Source: JAUJOE01 sp038252945
GTDB taxonomy: Bacteria > Actinomycetota > Actinomycetes > Propionibacteriales > Nocardioidaceae
Reading direction: 5' to 3'
Length of the DNA stretch: 31,904 nt
Assembly (NCBI GenBank): GCA_038252945.1
Contig: JBBSHN010000016.1
Coordinates: forward strand, 1-31,904
Shown here: piece after piece, positions 6,724 to 14,009 of the stretch
How the letters are laid out: each line of letters begins with the position of its first letter
Position numbering within the stretch: the first letter of the stretch is position 1
Program-made: the position numbers and the translations under genes
The notes under the pieces: model-generated
Told to the model about the DNA's origin: nothing
Databases searched by the model: none
Seen by the model: the letters and a program-made list of their open reading frames with translations, nothing else

Positions 6724-8676
6724 CTAGGCCATCCCGCGACCGAACATCCGGACGACTCGCCGTATGTCGTCCGGTTTGGCGCCGGTGGTGACCTGAGCGA
6801 GTGCCACATAGGCGTAGGGAGACAACGGCCACCGCAGCAGCGCCTTGGTGATGGTGCTGCGCGCTTCCCGGCGACGCCCCAGCACTGACTGATGAAATGC
6901 CAGCTGCCCGAGCATGCGGGCATGGCCGCGCCGGGACTGCTCGATCTCCGGGTGCTTGTCGAGAAAGTGCTGTAGGGCGACCACGGTGTTCGCGCTTTGG
7001 CCGACGTAGTAGGACTGCACGTCCTTGCGGATGTCCGCCAGCGGCTCCCGAACGATGCCGATTCGGCCGACGCGGGATGCCCTCAGCACCCAGTCGTAGT
7101 CCTCGGCGTACCCGTTGGGCAAGTTCTCGTCGTAGCGGCCCGCCTTGGCGAAAGCGTCCCGTCTCATCACGAGTGTCGAGGAGTGCAGTTCTTTCACTCG
7201 GTTGCGAAGCAGCAGCTGCGGGTCAATGCGTTCCGCGCGGCCCGGCCAGTCGACGACCTTGCCCTTCGGGAGACGGAGCCGGATGCCGGACCCGACCAGG
7301 AGGAGGTCAGGTTGCTCGAGCAGGCGACGGATCTGGACCTCCAGCTTGGTCGGGTGCCAGATGTCGTCATCGTCGCAGGTGGCGATGAAGTCAGCAGTTG
7401 CCACGTCGAGGCCGGAGTTCCGGGCGCCCGCCAGGCCAGATGAGCGGCTGCTCAGCACCTTCACCTGCCGGTCAGGGCGGCTCAGCTCTTGGAGTGAAGG
7501 ATCTGGCGGCTCCTGGTCGTGAATGACAATGCACTCGAGATCGCCGGGATAGCTCTGTGCGGTGATGGCGGCAACGGTCTCACGGACCAGCTCCGGTCGG
7601 CCGCGCGTCGCCACGAGCACCGACACCTTCGGCCAGTCGGTTGGCTCGACTGCTTGCGCCGGGCTCTTGCTCTCGACGTCGGCACTCGGGTGTGGTGTCG
7701 AGACGTCCCTCCGGAAGCGCAGCAGACCGGGCAGCGCCAGAGCTGTCACCAGAGACTTGTTGGCGCCGCTCAACTGCGTCCTCCACTGATCGTCGGGTCG
7801 CAGCGTGATCGCACCCGCCTGGAACCGCGAAGGATTGCCGGAGAGGCCGTGACTCATGGCGAGGTGAACTCTTCGGCCCCCGATGTGGCCAAGGTCCTCC
7901 TCACTAACCGGCAGGCCGAGCTCGAGAAGCGCTGTGTGGACCGCCTCTCTTGGCGCGCTGACGAAGGCCTCGTACCGCATGCGGGCCACGAGCACACCGG
8001 AACGGCGCAGGAGGTCGACCTCGCTCTGCGTGAGTGTCCAGCGCAGAGCTGACTCAGCCGGGGAGTCGTGGAACATGACCTCTGTGGCGTCGGCGACATG
8101 CGGCCGCTCGACGTCGGACTTGGCGAGTGAGTTCGCGACTCCTCGGGGATCACGGACCAGATGGATTACTCGCAGGTCCAAGCCACCTCTGGCCAGGGCA
8201 AGTGCCTGCGAGGGCCACTTACTGGCGTCCACGACGACGCTTTCCTGGGCCTCAGCGGCAATTGCGGCGTACAGCGTGGAGTACAGATCCGCGTACCGCG
8301 CCAACGCGTTGTGGAAGCTCCCACCGGCGAGGCTGGGTCGCAACAAGCGGGGTAGGTGACGTTGTCGGGCTACGCGAGTCTGCAGCTCGTGCATCTCGTC
8401 GAGCAGCTCCGGCTTCCAGTCGCCGAAGGAGCTCGCGCCAATTGACCCCCAGAACGGACAGTCCGCGAACAGCTGACCGCATCCGCACCGCTCATTATTA
8501 GGCGCCACCTTGCGGCACAGGTCGATCAGCTCCCCGACATTCACAAAGCCTGGAATGCCGCCAAGCGTCCGTTCGACCAAAGTTGACCCTGAGCGCCCGG
8601 TTCCCGCGATGTACACCACGCTGGGCTGCCCCGCTGACTCTCGACGAGTGTGCGCAGCGGTGAGCAGGTCCTCCAT
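6724..8676 (-). CDS. Fusion of an N-terminal sulfotransferase with a C-terminal GT2 glycosyltransferase
   Basis: A 650-residue two-domain protein. Residues about 18-320 form a sulfotransferase: PSB loop YIAGTGRSGSTLVERTL (22-38), a Cys cluster (CGCGQLFADCPFW, 64-76) known in one bacterial sulfotransferase subgroup, and the PAPS motif HLVRDPRGVANSLAKS (172-187). A linker rich in Ser, Pro and Glu (about 325-346) leads to a GT-A fold GT2 domain from WPKVSVLVATRGRPELV (348-364). It shows the SSGLAGARNSGLDVA segment, the metal-binding CDDDD (434-438), HSSTLVMRRDAF, and YAEDYDWVLRASR as acid-base region. The C-terminal 100 residues are helical and TPR-like. One polypeptide could thus add a sugar and then sulfate it, or sulfate an acceptor made by its partner. 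ATG 8676 follows GGTGGAGAAG. It is first in the minus-strand operon. Confidence 0.9.
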   Translation of the reverse strand: MEDLLTAAHTRRESAGQPSVVYIAGTGRSGSTLVERTLGGIPGFVNVGELIDLCRKVAPNNERCGCGQLFADCPFWGSIGASSFGDWKPELLDEMHELQTRVARQRHLPRLLRPSLAGGSFHNALARYADLYSTLYAAIAAEAQESVVVDASKWPSQALALARGGLDLRVIHLVRDPRGVANSLAKSDVERPHVADATEVMFHDSPAESALRWTLTQSEVDLLRRSGVLVARMRYEAFVSAPREAVHTALLELGLPVSEEDLGHIGGRRVHLAMSHGLSGNPSRFQAGAITLRPDDQWRTQLSGANKSLVTALALPGLLRFRRDVSTPHPSADVESKSPAQAVEPTDWPKVSVLVATRGRPELVRETVAAITAQSYPGDLECIVIHDQEPPDPSLQELSRPDRQVKVLSSRSSGLAGARNSGLDVATADFIATCDDDDIWHPTKLEVQIRRLLEQPDLLLVGSGIRLRLPKGKVVDWPGRAERIDPQLLLRNRVKELHSSTLVMRRDAFAKAGRYDENLPNGYAEDYDWVLRASRVGRIGIVREPLADIRKDVQSYYVGQSANTVVALQHFLDKHPEIEQSRRGHARMLGQLAFHQSVLGRRREARSTITKALLRWPLSPYAYVALAQVTTGAKPDDIRRVVRMFGRGMA

Positions 8677-8884
8677 TGGTCTTCTCCACCCGTCTGTGAT
8701 GTGTGATCGCCGTTTGCTCCTCGAAGCGGCGCTCGCCGAAAGTCAAAACCCCCAAGGCTCAATGGTGCCAGGTTCAGCCTGTTTCGACGTGCTGAGGCTT
8801 GTCCGCAGGCTTACACTCGCAAGCGAGCAGGATGCCGGCGCGCTGTTGATGACGTCGTCGGCTCGGTCACGGAGACGAGGACGC
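8677..8884. promoter_or_regulatory. Divergent intergenic region of the polysaccharide locus
   Basis: About 208 nt separate the 8676 (minus) and 8885 (plus) genes, so promoters for both arms probably lie here. The plus strand has a TTACACT (about 8810-8816) resembling a -10 box, but I find no well-spaced -35. No operator is obvious. If the polymerase gene starts at ATG 8763 or 8849 instead, the region is shorter. Confidence 0.4.
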
Positions 8885-11086
8885 GTGTCGTTGACGACCG
8901 TTGCGGGGGTTCCTCCGGCACCGCCGACCGAGGAGCGTACTTCCTCGTCGGCGTCAGTTTCGACCTCGTCCCGCTGGTTCCAGCCCGGGTGGCCGTTGGC
9001 GTGGCTTTTCGTCGGCTACCCACTGTGGTGGGTGCTCGGCATCGAGGAGTTCGTCACGATAGGTCTGACGATTCCAATGGCGCTCGCTCTGCGAAGGCAG
9101 CGGAGCATCACGATGCCTCCGGCATTTCTTGCCTGGGGTCTCTTTCTGGTGTGGGTAGCCGGCGGCCTACTGGTGCTTCAGGTGGACGCACCCGGCGCAA
9201 TTCCGGGCAACAGCAACGCCCGCTACCTCACCTGGGCCTACCGCCTGGTGTGGTACCTCGCTTGTACGGTCGTGCTGCTGTACATCGGCAACACGAAGGA
9301 GAAGCTGTCCGCGACCCGCATCTGCCGAATTCTGGGATTCATGTTCGTGGTCGTCACCGTCGGCGGCCTCGCCGGGTCGTTTCTTCCGAACCTGGACTTC
9401 CCCTCCGCTCTTGAGCTCGTGCTGCCGAAAGGCGTGGTCAACTCCACGTTCGTCTACAACCTCATTCATCCGAATATCTCCGAAATTCAGTCCGTTCTCG
9501 GTCACGAAGCACCACGTCCCAGCGCACCTTTCACATACGCGAACATCTGGGGACTGAACTATGCCGTCCTGCTGCCCTTCTTCCTTCGCGGCTGGTTCGG
9601 TCGCGATGCCGGCTGGCGGCGTTTCGTCGGCCCTGTGATCGTCGCGCTCTCGGTCATTCCCGTCATCTACTCCCTCAACCGGGGGTTGTGGCTGGCACTG
9701 ATAGGCATGGCCCTGTTCACCGCGATCCGGTCCGCGCTAGTCGGACGCCCCGCCCAGCTGCTCCTCGTCCTGGCCGGAGCCGTGGCGATCGTGGTTGCAA
9801 TCTCCGTGACGCCGCTGGGCACGATCGTGCAGCAGCGTCTCAACGGCGAGAACAGCAATCAGGGCCGCACAAATCTCAGCTCGTTGGCGGTCCAAAGCGT
9901 CGTGCAGAAGTCTCCAGTCGCCGGCTACGGGACGACCCGTTACGTGCAGGGCAACTTCAACACGATTGCCGGTGGAGCGACGGCTCTGTGCCCGCATTGC
10001 GACCCTCCCGCTATCGGGACCCAGGGACAACTGTGGTTCGTCGTCTACGGCCAAGGAGTCGTCGGGCTGCTGTTGTTCTTGGCCTTCTTCGTCACCAACT
10101 TGTCCGGCGGTGTTCGCTCACGCAGTCCTTCGGCCAGCGTGGGACTCGGCGTGTTGGTTGCCGCCTTCATCACTATGCCCGTGTACAACTCGCTCGGCCT
10201 GGCTCTCTTCGAGATCATGATCGGCATCGGGCTGCTATGGCGAGAACGCACTGACCTCGTCAGCCGCACCATTACTCTCCCGTCGCTCAGCCGACCCGTT
10301 GCCAGGCGTGCCTTCTTGCAGCGGCCCCTCCCCGTCGTCAGCTGCTGTGCGATCATCGGCATGCTCGGCGGAGGGCTTTGGCAGGCCCACGCCGGTACCC
10401 CAACGCAGGCGACGATTACTGTTCACCTGCCGCAGGAAAGCACCACAATTTCCGTTGACCAAGGACCGGTCACCATCGACACGCTGGCACAGCTGGTGAC
10501 CTCGGGCCGAGTGCAGGCCGCCATCCGGGCCCGCGATGCCGGCTCTATGATGCCCCTTGAGGTTCGCGCGCTGCCGAACACGATGATTCTGAATCTCGCG
10601 TACACGACCGACAGGGCGAAGAACGCTGCCCCTGCATGTCGTGCAGCAGTGACTGCATACCTCGACGAGCTGAAGCGCCTCTTCGCGAAGCGTCGTGCTG
10701 TTGAGGTTGCAAGTCTGAGGTCGCAAGCCGCCGCCGCGGAAGCCGCGCTCACTCATGTCGAGCTGTTACAGAGCCAGCTGATCGGGGCACCGGTCGGCGT
10801 CAGAAGCTTGACAAAGTCTGCTTTGCTGCAGATCAAGCACAAGCGACTGGCCAGAAGCTTTCGCGCGGCTGAGCGGCATTTGGTGAGCGTACAAGTGAGT
10901 GCGATCGCCAGAGCACAAATTGTCCAGCCGGTTCAGGCGTCACGGCAGCCCGATTACTGGAACGTGTCGCTCACCAGTGGCCTCCTGCTCGGCATCCTGC
11001 TCGGTGCCGTGGTGGTCGTCGGGGCAACCAACCGCAAGCCGGTGGGGCTTGCGCACGGTGCTCTGACTTCAGCCGCTGCGCACTAA
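8885..11086 (+). CDS. Wzy-type O-antigen polymerase/ligase fused to a Wzz-like chain-length domain
   Basis: A 733-residue membrane protein. Residues about 30-465 contain roughly ten or more hydrophobic segments and the polymerase/ligase core: a large extracytoplasmic loop, the IPVIYSLNRGLWLAL segment (about residue 258-272), and a second loop with GYGTTRYVQGNF. After a short linker, residues about 480-733 have Wzz topology: a membrane helix (VVSCCAIIGMLGGGLW), a periplasmic part with an Ala-rich coiled coil (AKRRAVEVASLRSQAAAAEA), and a final helix (SLTSGLLLGILLGAVVVVGA). Polymerase and length regulator are normally separate proteins. I prefer GTG 8885, preceded by GGAGACGAGGA; ATG 8849 and ATG 8763 are in frame but lack such a site. 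It would polymerise undecaprenyl-linked repeat units outside the membrane. Confidence 0.85.
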   Translation: MSLTTVAGVPPAPPTEERTSSSASVSTSSRWFQPGWPLAWLFVGYPLWWVLGIEEFVTIGLTIPMALALRRQRSITMPPAFLAWGLFLVWVAGGLLVLQVDAPGAIPGNSNARYLTWAYRLVWYLACTVVLLYIGNTKEKLSATRICRILGFMFVVVTVGGLAGSFLPNLDFPSALELVLPKGVVNSTFVYNLIHPNISEIQSVLGHEAPRPSAPFTYANIWGLNYAVLLPFFLRGWFGRDAGWRRFVGPVIVALSVIPVIYSLNRGLWLALIGMALFTAIRSALVGRPAQLLLVLAGAVAIVVAISVTPLGTIVQQRLNGENSNQGRTNLSSLAVQSVVQKSPVAGYGTTRYVQGNFNTIAGGATALCPHCDPPAIGTQGQLWFVVYGQGVVGLLLFLAFFVTNLSGGVRSRSPSASVGLGVLVAAFITMPVYNSLGLALFEIMIGIGLLWRERTDLVSRTITLPSLSRPVARRAFLQRPLPVVSCCAIIGMLGGGLWQAHAGTPTQATITVHLPQESTTISVDQGPVTIDTLAQLVTSGRVQAAIRARDAGSMMPLEVRALPNTMILNLAYTTDRAKNAAPACRAAVTAYLDELKRLFAKRRAVEVASLRSQAAAAEAALTHVELLQSQLIGAPVGVRSLTKSALLQIKHKRLARSFRAAERHLVSVQVSAIARAQIVQPVQASRQPDYWNVSLTSGLLLGILLGAVVVVGATNRKPVGLAHGALTSAAAH

Positions 11087-11154
11087 TTTTCGACAAACCT
11101 TGCTCGCTGAGCGCTTGTGGACTGGGAAACCGCTAAGTCGAGCGATATGTCGGG

Positions 11155-11165
11155 TTACGCTATGC
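11155..11165 (+). promoter_or_regulatory. Second copy of the TTACGCTATGC motif
   Basis: It is identical over 11 bp to 2058-2068. If TACGCT is the -10 box, transcription would start near 11168, giving a leader of about 20 nt that includes the GAGAGGAG ribosome binding site at 11173-11180. Confidence 0.35.
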
Positions 11166-11187
11166 GAGGGCTGAGAGGAGCAATCAC

Positions 11188-12750
11188 TTGTCTGCAACGC
11201 CACAAGCCGGTGCCAGCCAGCTGTCGCTAGGGCACGCGGTACGCCGGCACCTGTTCCTCGTCCTTGCGTCGACGGTGGTGTTCGCGGCCGCACTGGGAGC
11301 GCTCGCACTTCAGCGTGCACCCAGCTATGCCGCCTCTGCGAGCGTGGTGCTGCGCCCGCTTGAGGGCACCGACCTCACGCCGGACATCATGGGGACCTCG
11401 CAACAGATCGTCGGTATCACCACTGAGGCGTCGCTGGTGAACTCCGCGCCGGTCGTCCAACGCGTCAACGGCATCCTCGGTACGAATCTTCAAGCGGGGA
11501 CGAAGCAGGTGACGGCCACGGTGCCTGCCAACACGCAGGTCGTGCAAGTGCAGTACAAGGCGAGCACTCCTCAGCAAGCTCAACGAGGAGCGCAGGCATT
11601 CGCGAACTCGCTGTTGAGTTTCCGGTCGCAAGAAAGCGCTACAAGTCAGAAACTTCAGCAAGCCTTTCTGGAAAGGAAGATAAGCGCCGACTTAGCGAAG
11701 GCAGCAGTCGCCACCGGTGTGGCAAAGCAAGCATTGTCCAGCGAGCTTGCGCAACTGCGTGCGGCGGTCGGCAAACTGCAATCAGGGGAGACAAACTCGG
11801 GATTTCTCTCTCAGCCCGCTCAGCGTCCGACATCGCCTTCGGGTCTGAGCCCGCTCTTGCTGATCATCGTGGGCGCGCTGCTTGGTCTCGGCGTGGGGCT
11901 CGCCCTGGCGCTCTGGCGTGATCGGATGAACTCTCGAGCCTCCGACGATGACATCGCTACTGGAGCGGGTGTACTAGTTCTGGCGAACCTGCGCCTGGCG
12001 GGCGGTAGCGGTAGCGGCACGGTCGCGACGAGCCCGCCAGACAGCCTCGTCGCTCGCATGTTCCAAGAAGTCAGGGCGCGGCTGCTCGCAGTCGCCCCGC
12101 CCTCTCGTGCTGTGACCGTCATGGCCAACGACGACGCCAGCTGGGCGAGTTTCGTCGGGGTCAATCTCGCCGAGAGCCTCGCCTCGGCGGGATACAGCGT
12201 CGTGCTGGTGTCGGCGGCGGAGGACTCGAGAGTCGAGCAGATCCTGGCCGTTGATCCCGCCCCCGGCCTCGCCGACGTTCTGCTCGGCGAGGATCTTGAT
12301 CAGGTCACGCGCACGGTGAACGCCCTCACCGTTGTGCCGCGCGGCGCACAAACTCATCGCTGGTCGGATCTGCTGGCCGGTCGTCTTTACTCGGAGACAG
12401 TCGATGAGCTGAAGAAGAGTGCGGACTACGTCGTGGTTGTGGGTGGCCGCGCAGGAGCCGCGGACGCGCTCCCCGTCACGCTTCCTACAGACGGCGTTGT
12501 CTTGACCGCAAGCCATGGGGAAATCACTGCCGCGTCAGTAGACGACGCACGGCGCCGTGTCGGCGCACTCGGCGTACCGCTGCTGGGTCTCGTCGTGGTG
12601 GAGGGGCCGAAGCGCCGCACCTGGCGGCGCAACCCGCGTGGCCCCGCACCGGCTCCTCATCACCAGCATGTCCGGATGACACCCGCCTCGGTCCGCGACT
12701 TAGCTCCGTCAGGCGAGCGCGAGTCAGCTCTGGCCGACCAGCGCAGATGA
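11188..12750 (+). CDS. Wzz/chain-length-determinant protein with a degenerate BY-kinase-like domain
   Basis: A 520-residue membrane protein starting at TTG 11188, set by GAGAGGAG 7 nt upstream. Residues 1-250 are a Wzz module: one membrane helix (about 20-42), a periplasmic domain (ASVVLRPLEGTDLTPDIMGT and later a coiled-coil part with LSSELAQLRAAVGKL), then a second helix (LLLIIVGALLGLGVGLALAL, about 223-242). Residues about 305-480 align by order of strands with the cytoplasmic BY-kinase ATPase domain. However, the Walker A place reads MANDDASWASFVGVNLAES with no GxxxxGK, the A' place VVLVSAAED lacks the Asp pair, and Walker B reads YVVVVGGRAG. No C-terminal tyrosine cluster is seen. It should therefore be a non-catalytic scaffold controlling chain length or export. 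It begins 101 nt after the polymerase gene. Confidence 0.85.
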   Translation: MSATPQAGASQLSLGHAVRRHLFLVLASTVVFAAALGALALQRAPSYAASASVVLRPLEGTDLTPDIMGTSQQIVGITTEASLVNSAPVVQRVNGILGTNLQAGTKQVTATVPANTQVVQVQYKASTPQQAQRGAQAFANSLLSFRSQESATSQKLQQAFLERKISADLAKAAVATGVAKQALSSELAQLRAAVGKLQSGETNSGFLSQPAQRPTSPSGLSPLLLIIVGALLGLGVGLALALWRDRMNSRASDDDIATGAGVLVLANLRLAGGSGSGTVATSPPDSLVARMFQEVRARLLAVAPPSRAVTVMANDDASWASFVGVNLAESLASAGYSVVLVSAAEDSRVEQILAVDPAPGLADVLLGEDLDQVTRTVNALTVVPRGAQTHRWSDLLAGRLYSETVDELKKSADYVVVVGGRAGAADALPVTLPTDGVVLTASHGEITAASVDDARRRVGALGVPLLGLVVVEGPKRRTWRRNPRGPAPAPHHQHVRMTPASVRDLAPSGERESALADQRR

Positions 12751-14009
12751 CGGGGAGCCCGTCTGCTCCAGAACAGACGACGGGGGCTGCCTCTTCACTG
12801 CGCGAATCGCGTCGCGAATTTCTTGAGCGGTCCTTGCAGGTCCTCTGGCCCGGGACTGCCCGCGCCCAGTTCGGCGGCCGTCAACGACAGGACGGAGCTT
12901 CCCAGTTCGTGCTGTTGCCAAACGGCCACGATCCCCGGGTTGTGCTCCCTCGCAATCCGTACACCGCCGCCGCAGCCACGTTCTCGGGCCTCAAAGCTTC
13001 AGCCACTTGGCAGACCCGAACACAACTGCGGCTGCTCTCGCTGGGCGCCAGGGTCGGCGGGGCAACCTTGTTTCCAGATCAGGTGATCATTCGTCCGGCG
13101 GGCGAGTCCGAGAGCGAAGGCATCGATGACTATCTGAGCACCGCCTTGAGTCAGCCGGTGCATCTCGCGCTGCTCATCGGCCCACCTCGGGCCAACCGTA
13201 AGCCGGTCCTGCAGGTGATCTCTGCTGACGGCCAGACGTTCGCTTTCGCCAAGATCGGCGTCAGTCCGCTGACCGAGAAACTGGTGAGCGAAGAAGCATC
13301 AACCTTGCGACGTTTGAACAGCTCGACGTTTCGATTCCTGGTAGTGCCCCGACTGCTGCACCATGGCCGGTTCGAAGGACACGCAGTCGCCGTGCAGTCC
13401 GCGTTGCGTGGCCGGGCATCAGAAGAGGCGCAAATTGTCCTGCAGGCGATGTTAGAGCTCGCCTCGACAAATGCGAGCAGCCCGCAAGTGGCGGCCAGTA
13501 CGTCGTACTGGCGGCGTCTGGAGCACAAAGTGACGCACCTGCCATCCAGCAGCTCGGCGACGTCCCTCCAGCATGCATTACAGCTGCTAGCCAGCGCGGC
13601 TGCCGCCGTGCAGATTCGGCTTGGCGCCTGGCACGGGGACTGGACGCCGTGGAACATGGCAGTCACCGACAGATCCGTCGCGCTGTGGGACTGGGAGCGG
13701 TTCGAGCCGGATGTCCCGTGGGGGTTTGATGCCCTCCACCACCATCTCCAGGGGTCGATAATCCGCAGGAAAGGCGTCCCGCGGGAATCTGCGGTTGACC
13801 TGCTCGCCCAAGCGCCGCGGCTTCTTGCCCCCTTCGGTGCGAGCCGTGCGGCAGCCGAGTTCACATCACTGGTCTATCTTGTGGGGCTTGCCGCTCGGTA
13901 TCTCTTCGACGACATGGCCGGCGCGGGTGGACGGCTCGGTGCCGTCGAGGCATGGCTACTTCCGGTGCTGCTCGAACGGCTTGGCTCTACCGAGGGCACC
14001 GCCGCGTGA
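12747..14009 (+). CDS. APH/choline-kinase-fold phosphotransferase in the polysaccharide locus
   Basis: A 420-residue soluble protein. The C-terminal half has the aminoglycoside-phosphotransferase/choline-kinase catalytic pattern: GAWHGDWTPWNMAV (residues 293-306; catalytic Asp298, metal ligand Asn303) and ALWDWERF (312-319; metal ligand Asp315). Lys169 in FAFAKIGVS and Glu182/183 fit the ATP-anchoring Lys-Glu pair of the N-lobe. The residues needed for phosphate transfer are all present. The first 130 residues are unassigned. ATG overlaps the stop of the Wzz gene (ATGA) and its own stop overlaps the flippase start (GTGA), so it is translationally coupled to export genes. Candidate substrates are a sugar, a lipid-linked intermediate or a protein of the export machinery. 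Antibiotic resistance is unlikely from context. Confidence 0.75.
   Translation: MTGSPSAPEQTTGAASSLRESRREFLERSLQVLWPGTARAQFGGRQRQDGASQFVLLPNGHDPRVVLPRNPYTAAAATFSGLKASATWQTRTQLRLLSLGARVGGATLFPDQVIIRPAGESESEGIDDYLSTALSQPVHLALLIGPPRANRKPVLQVISADGQTFAFAKIGVSPLTEKLVSEEASTLRRLNSSTFRFLVVPRLLHHGRFEGHAVAVQSALRGRASEEAQIVLQAMLELASTNASSPQVAASTSYWRRLEHKVTHLPSSSSATSLQHALQLLASAAAAVQIRLGAWHGDWTPWNMAVTDRSVALWDWERFEPDVPWGFDALHHHLQGSIIRRKGVPRESAVDLLAQAPRLLAPFGASRAAAEFTSLVYLVGLAARYLFDDMAGAGGRLGAVEAWLLPVLLERLGSTEGTAA

Noticed and set aside
7519..8052. 177-codon plus-strand open frame inside the fusion gene
   Set aside because: It is a shadow of the 6724-8676 gene with no recognisable features.
6724..8676. The fusion as a sequencing artefact joining two genes
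   Set aside because: The frame is continuous, the linker is typical of an interdomain segment and both domains are complete, so a true fusion is more likely.
8510..8884. Upstream extension of the polymerase gene
   Set aside because: The first part is antisense to the sulfotransferase-GT2 gene and has no membrane or domain character. GTG 8885 has the better ribosome binding site.
12747..14009. Antibiotic-resistance kinase
   Set aside because: The APH fold alone does not show resistance, and tight coupling with wzz and wzx points to polysaccharide synthesis or export.
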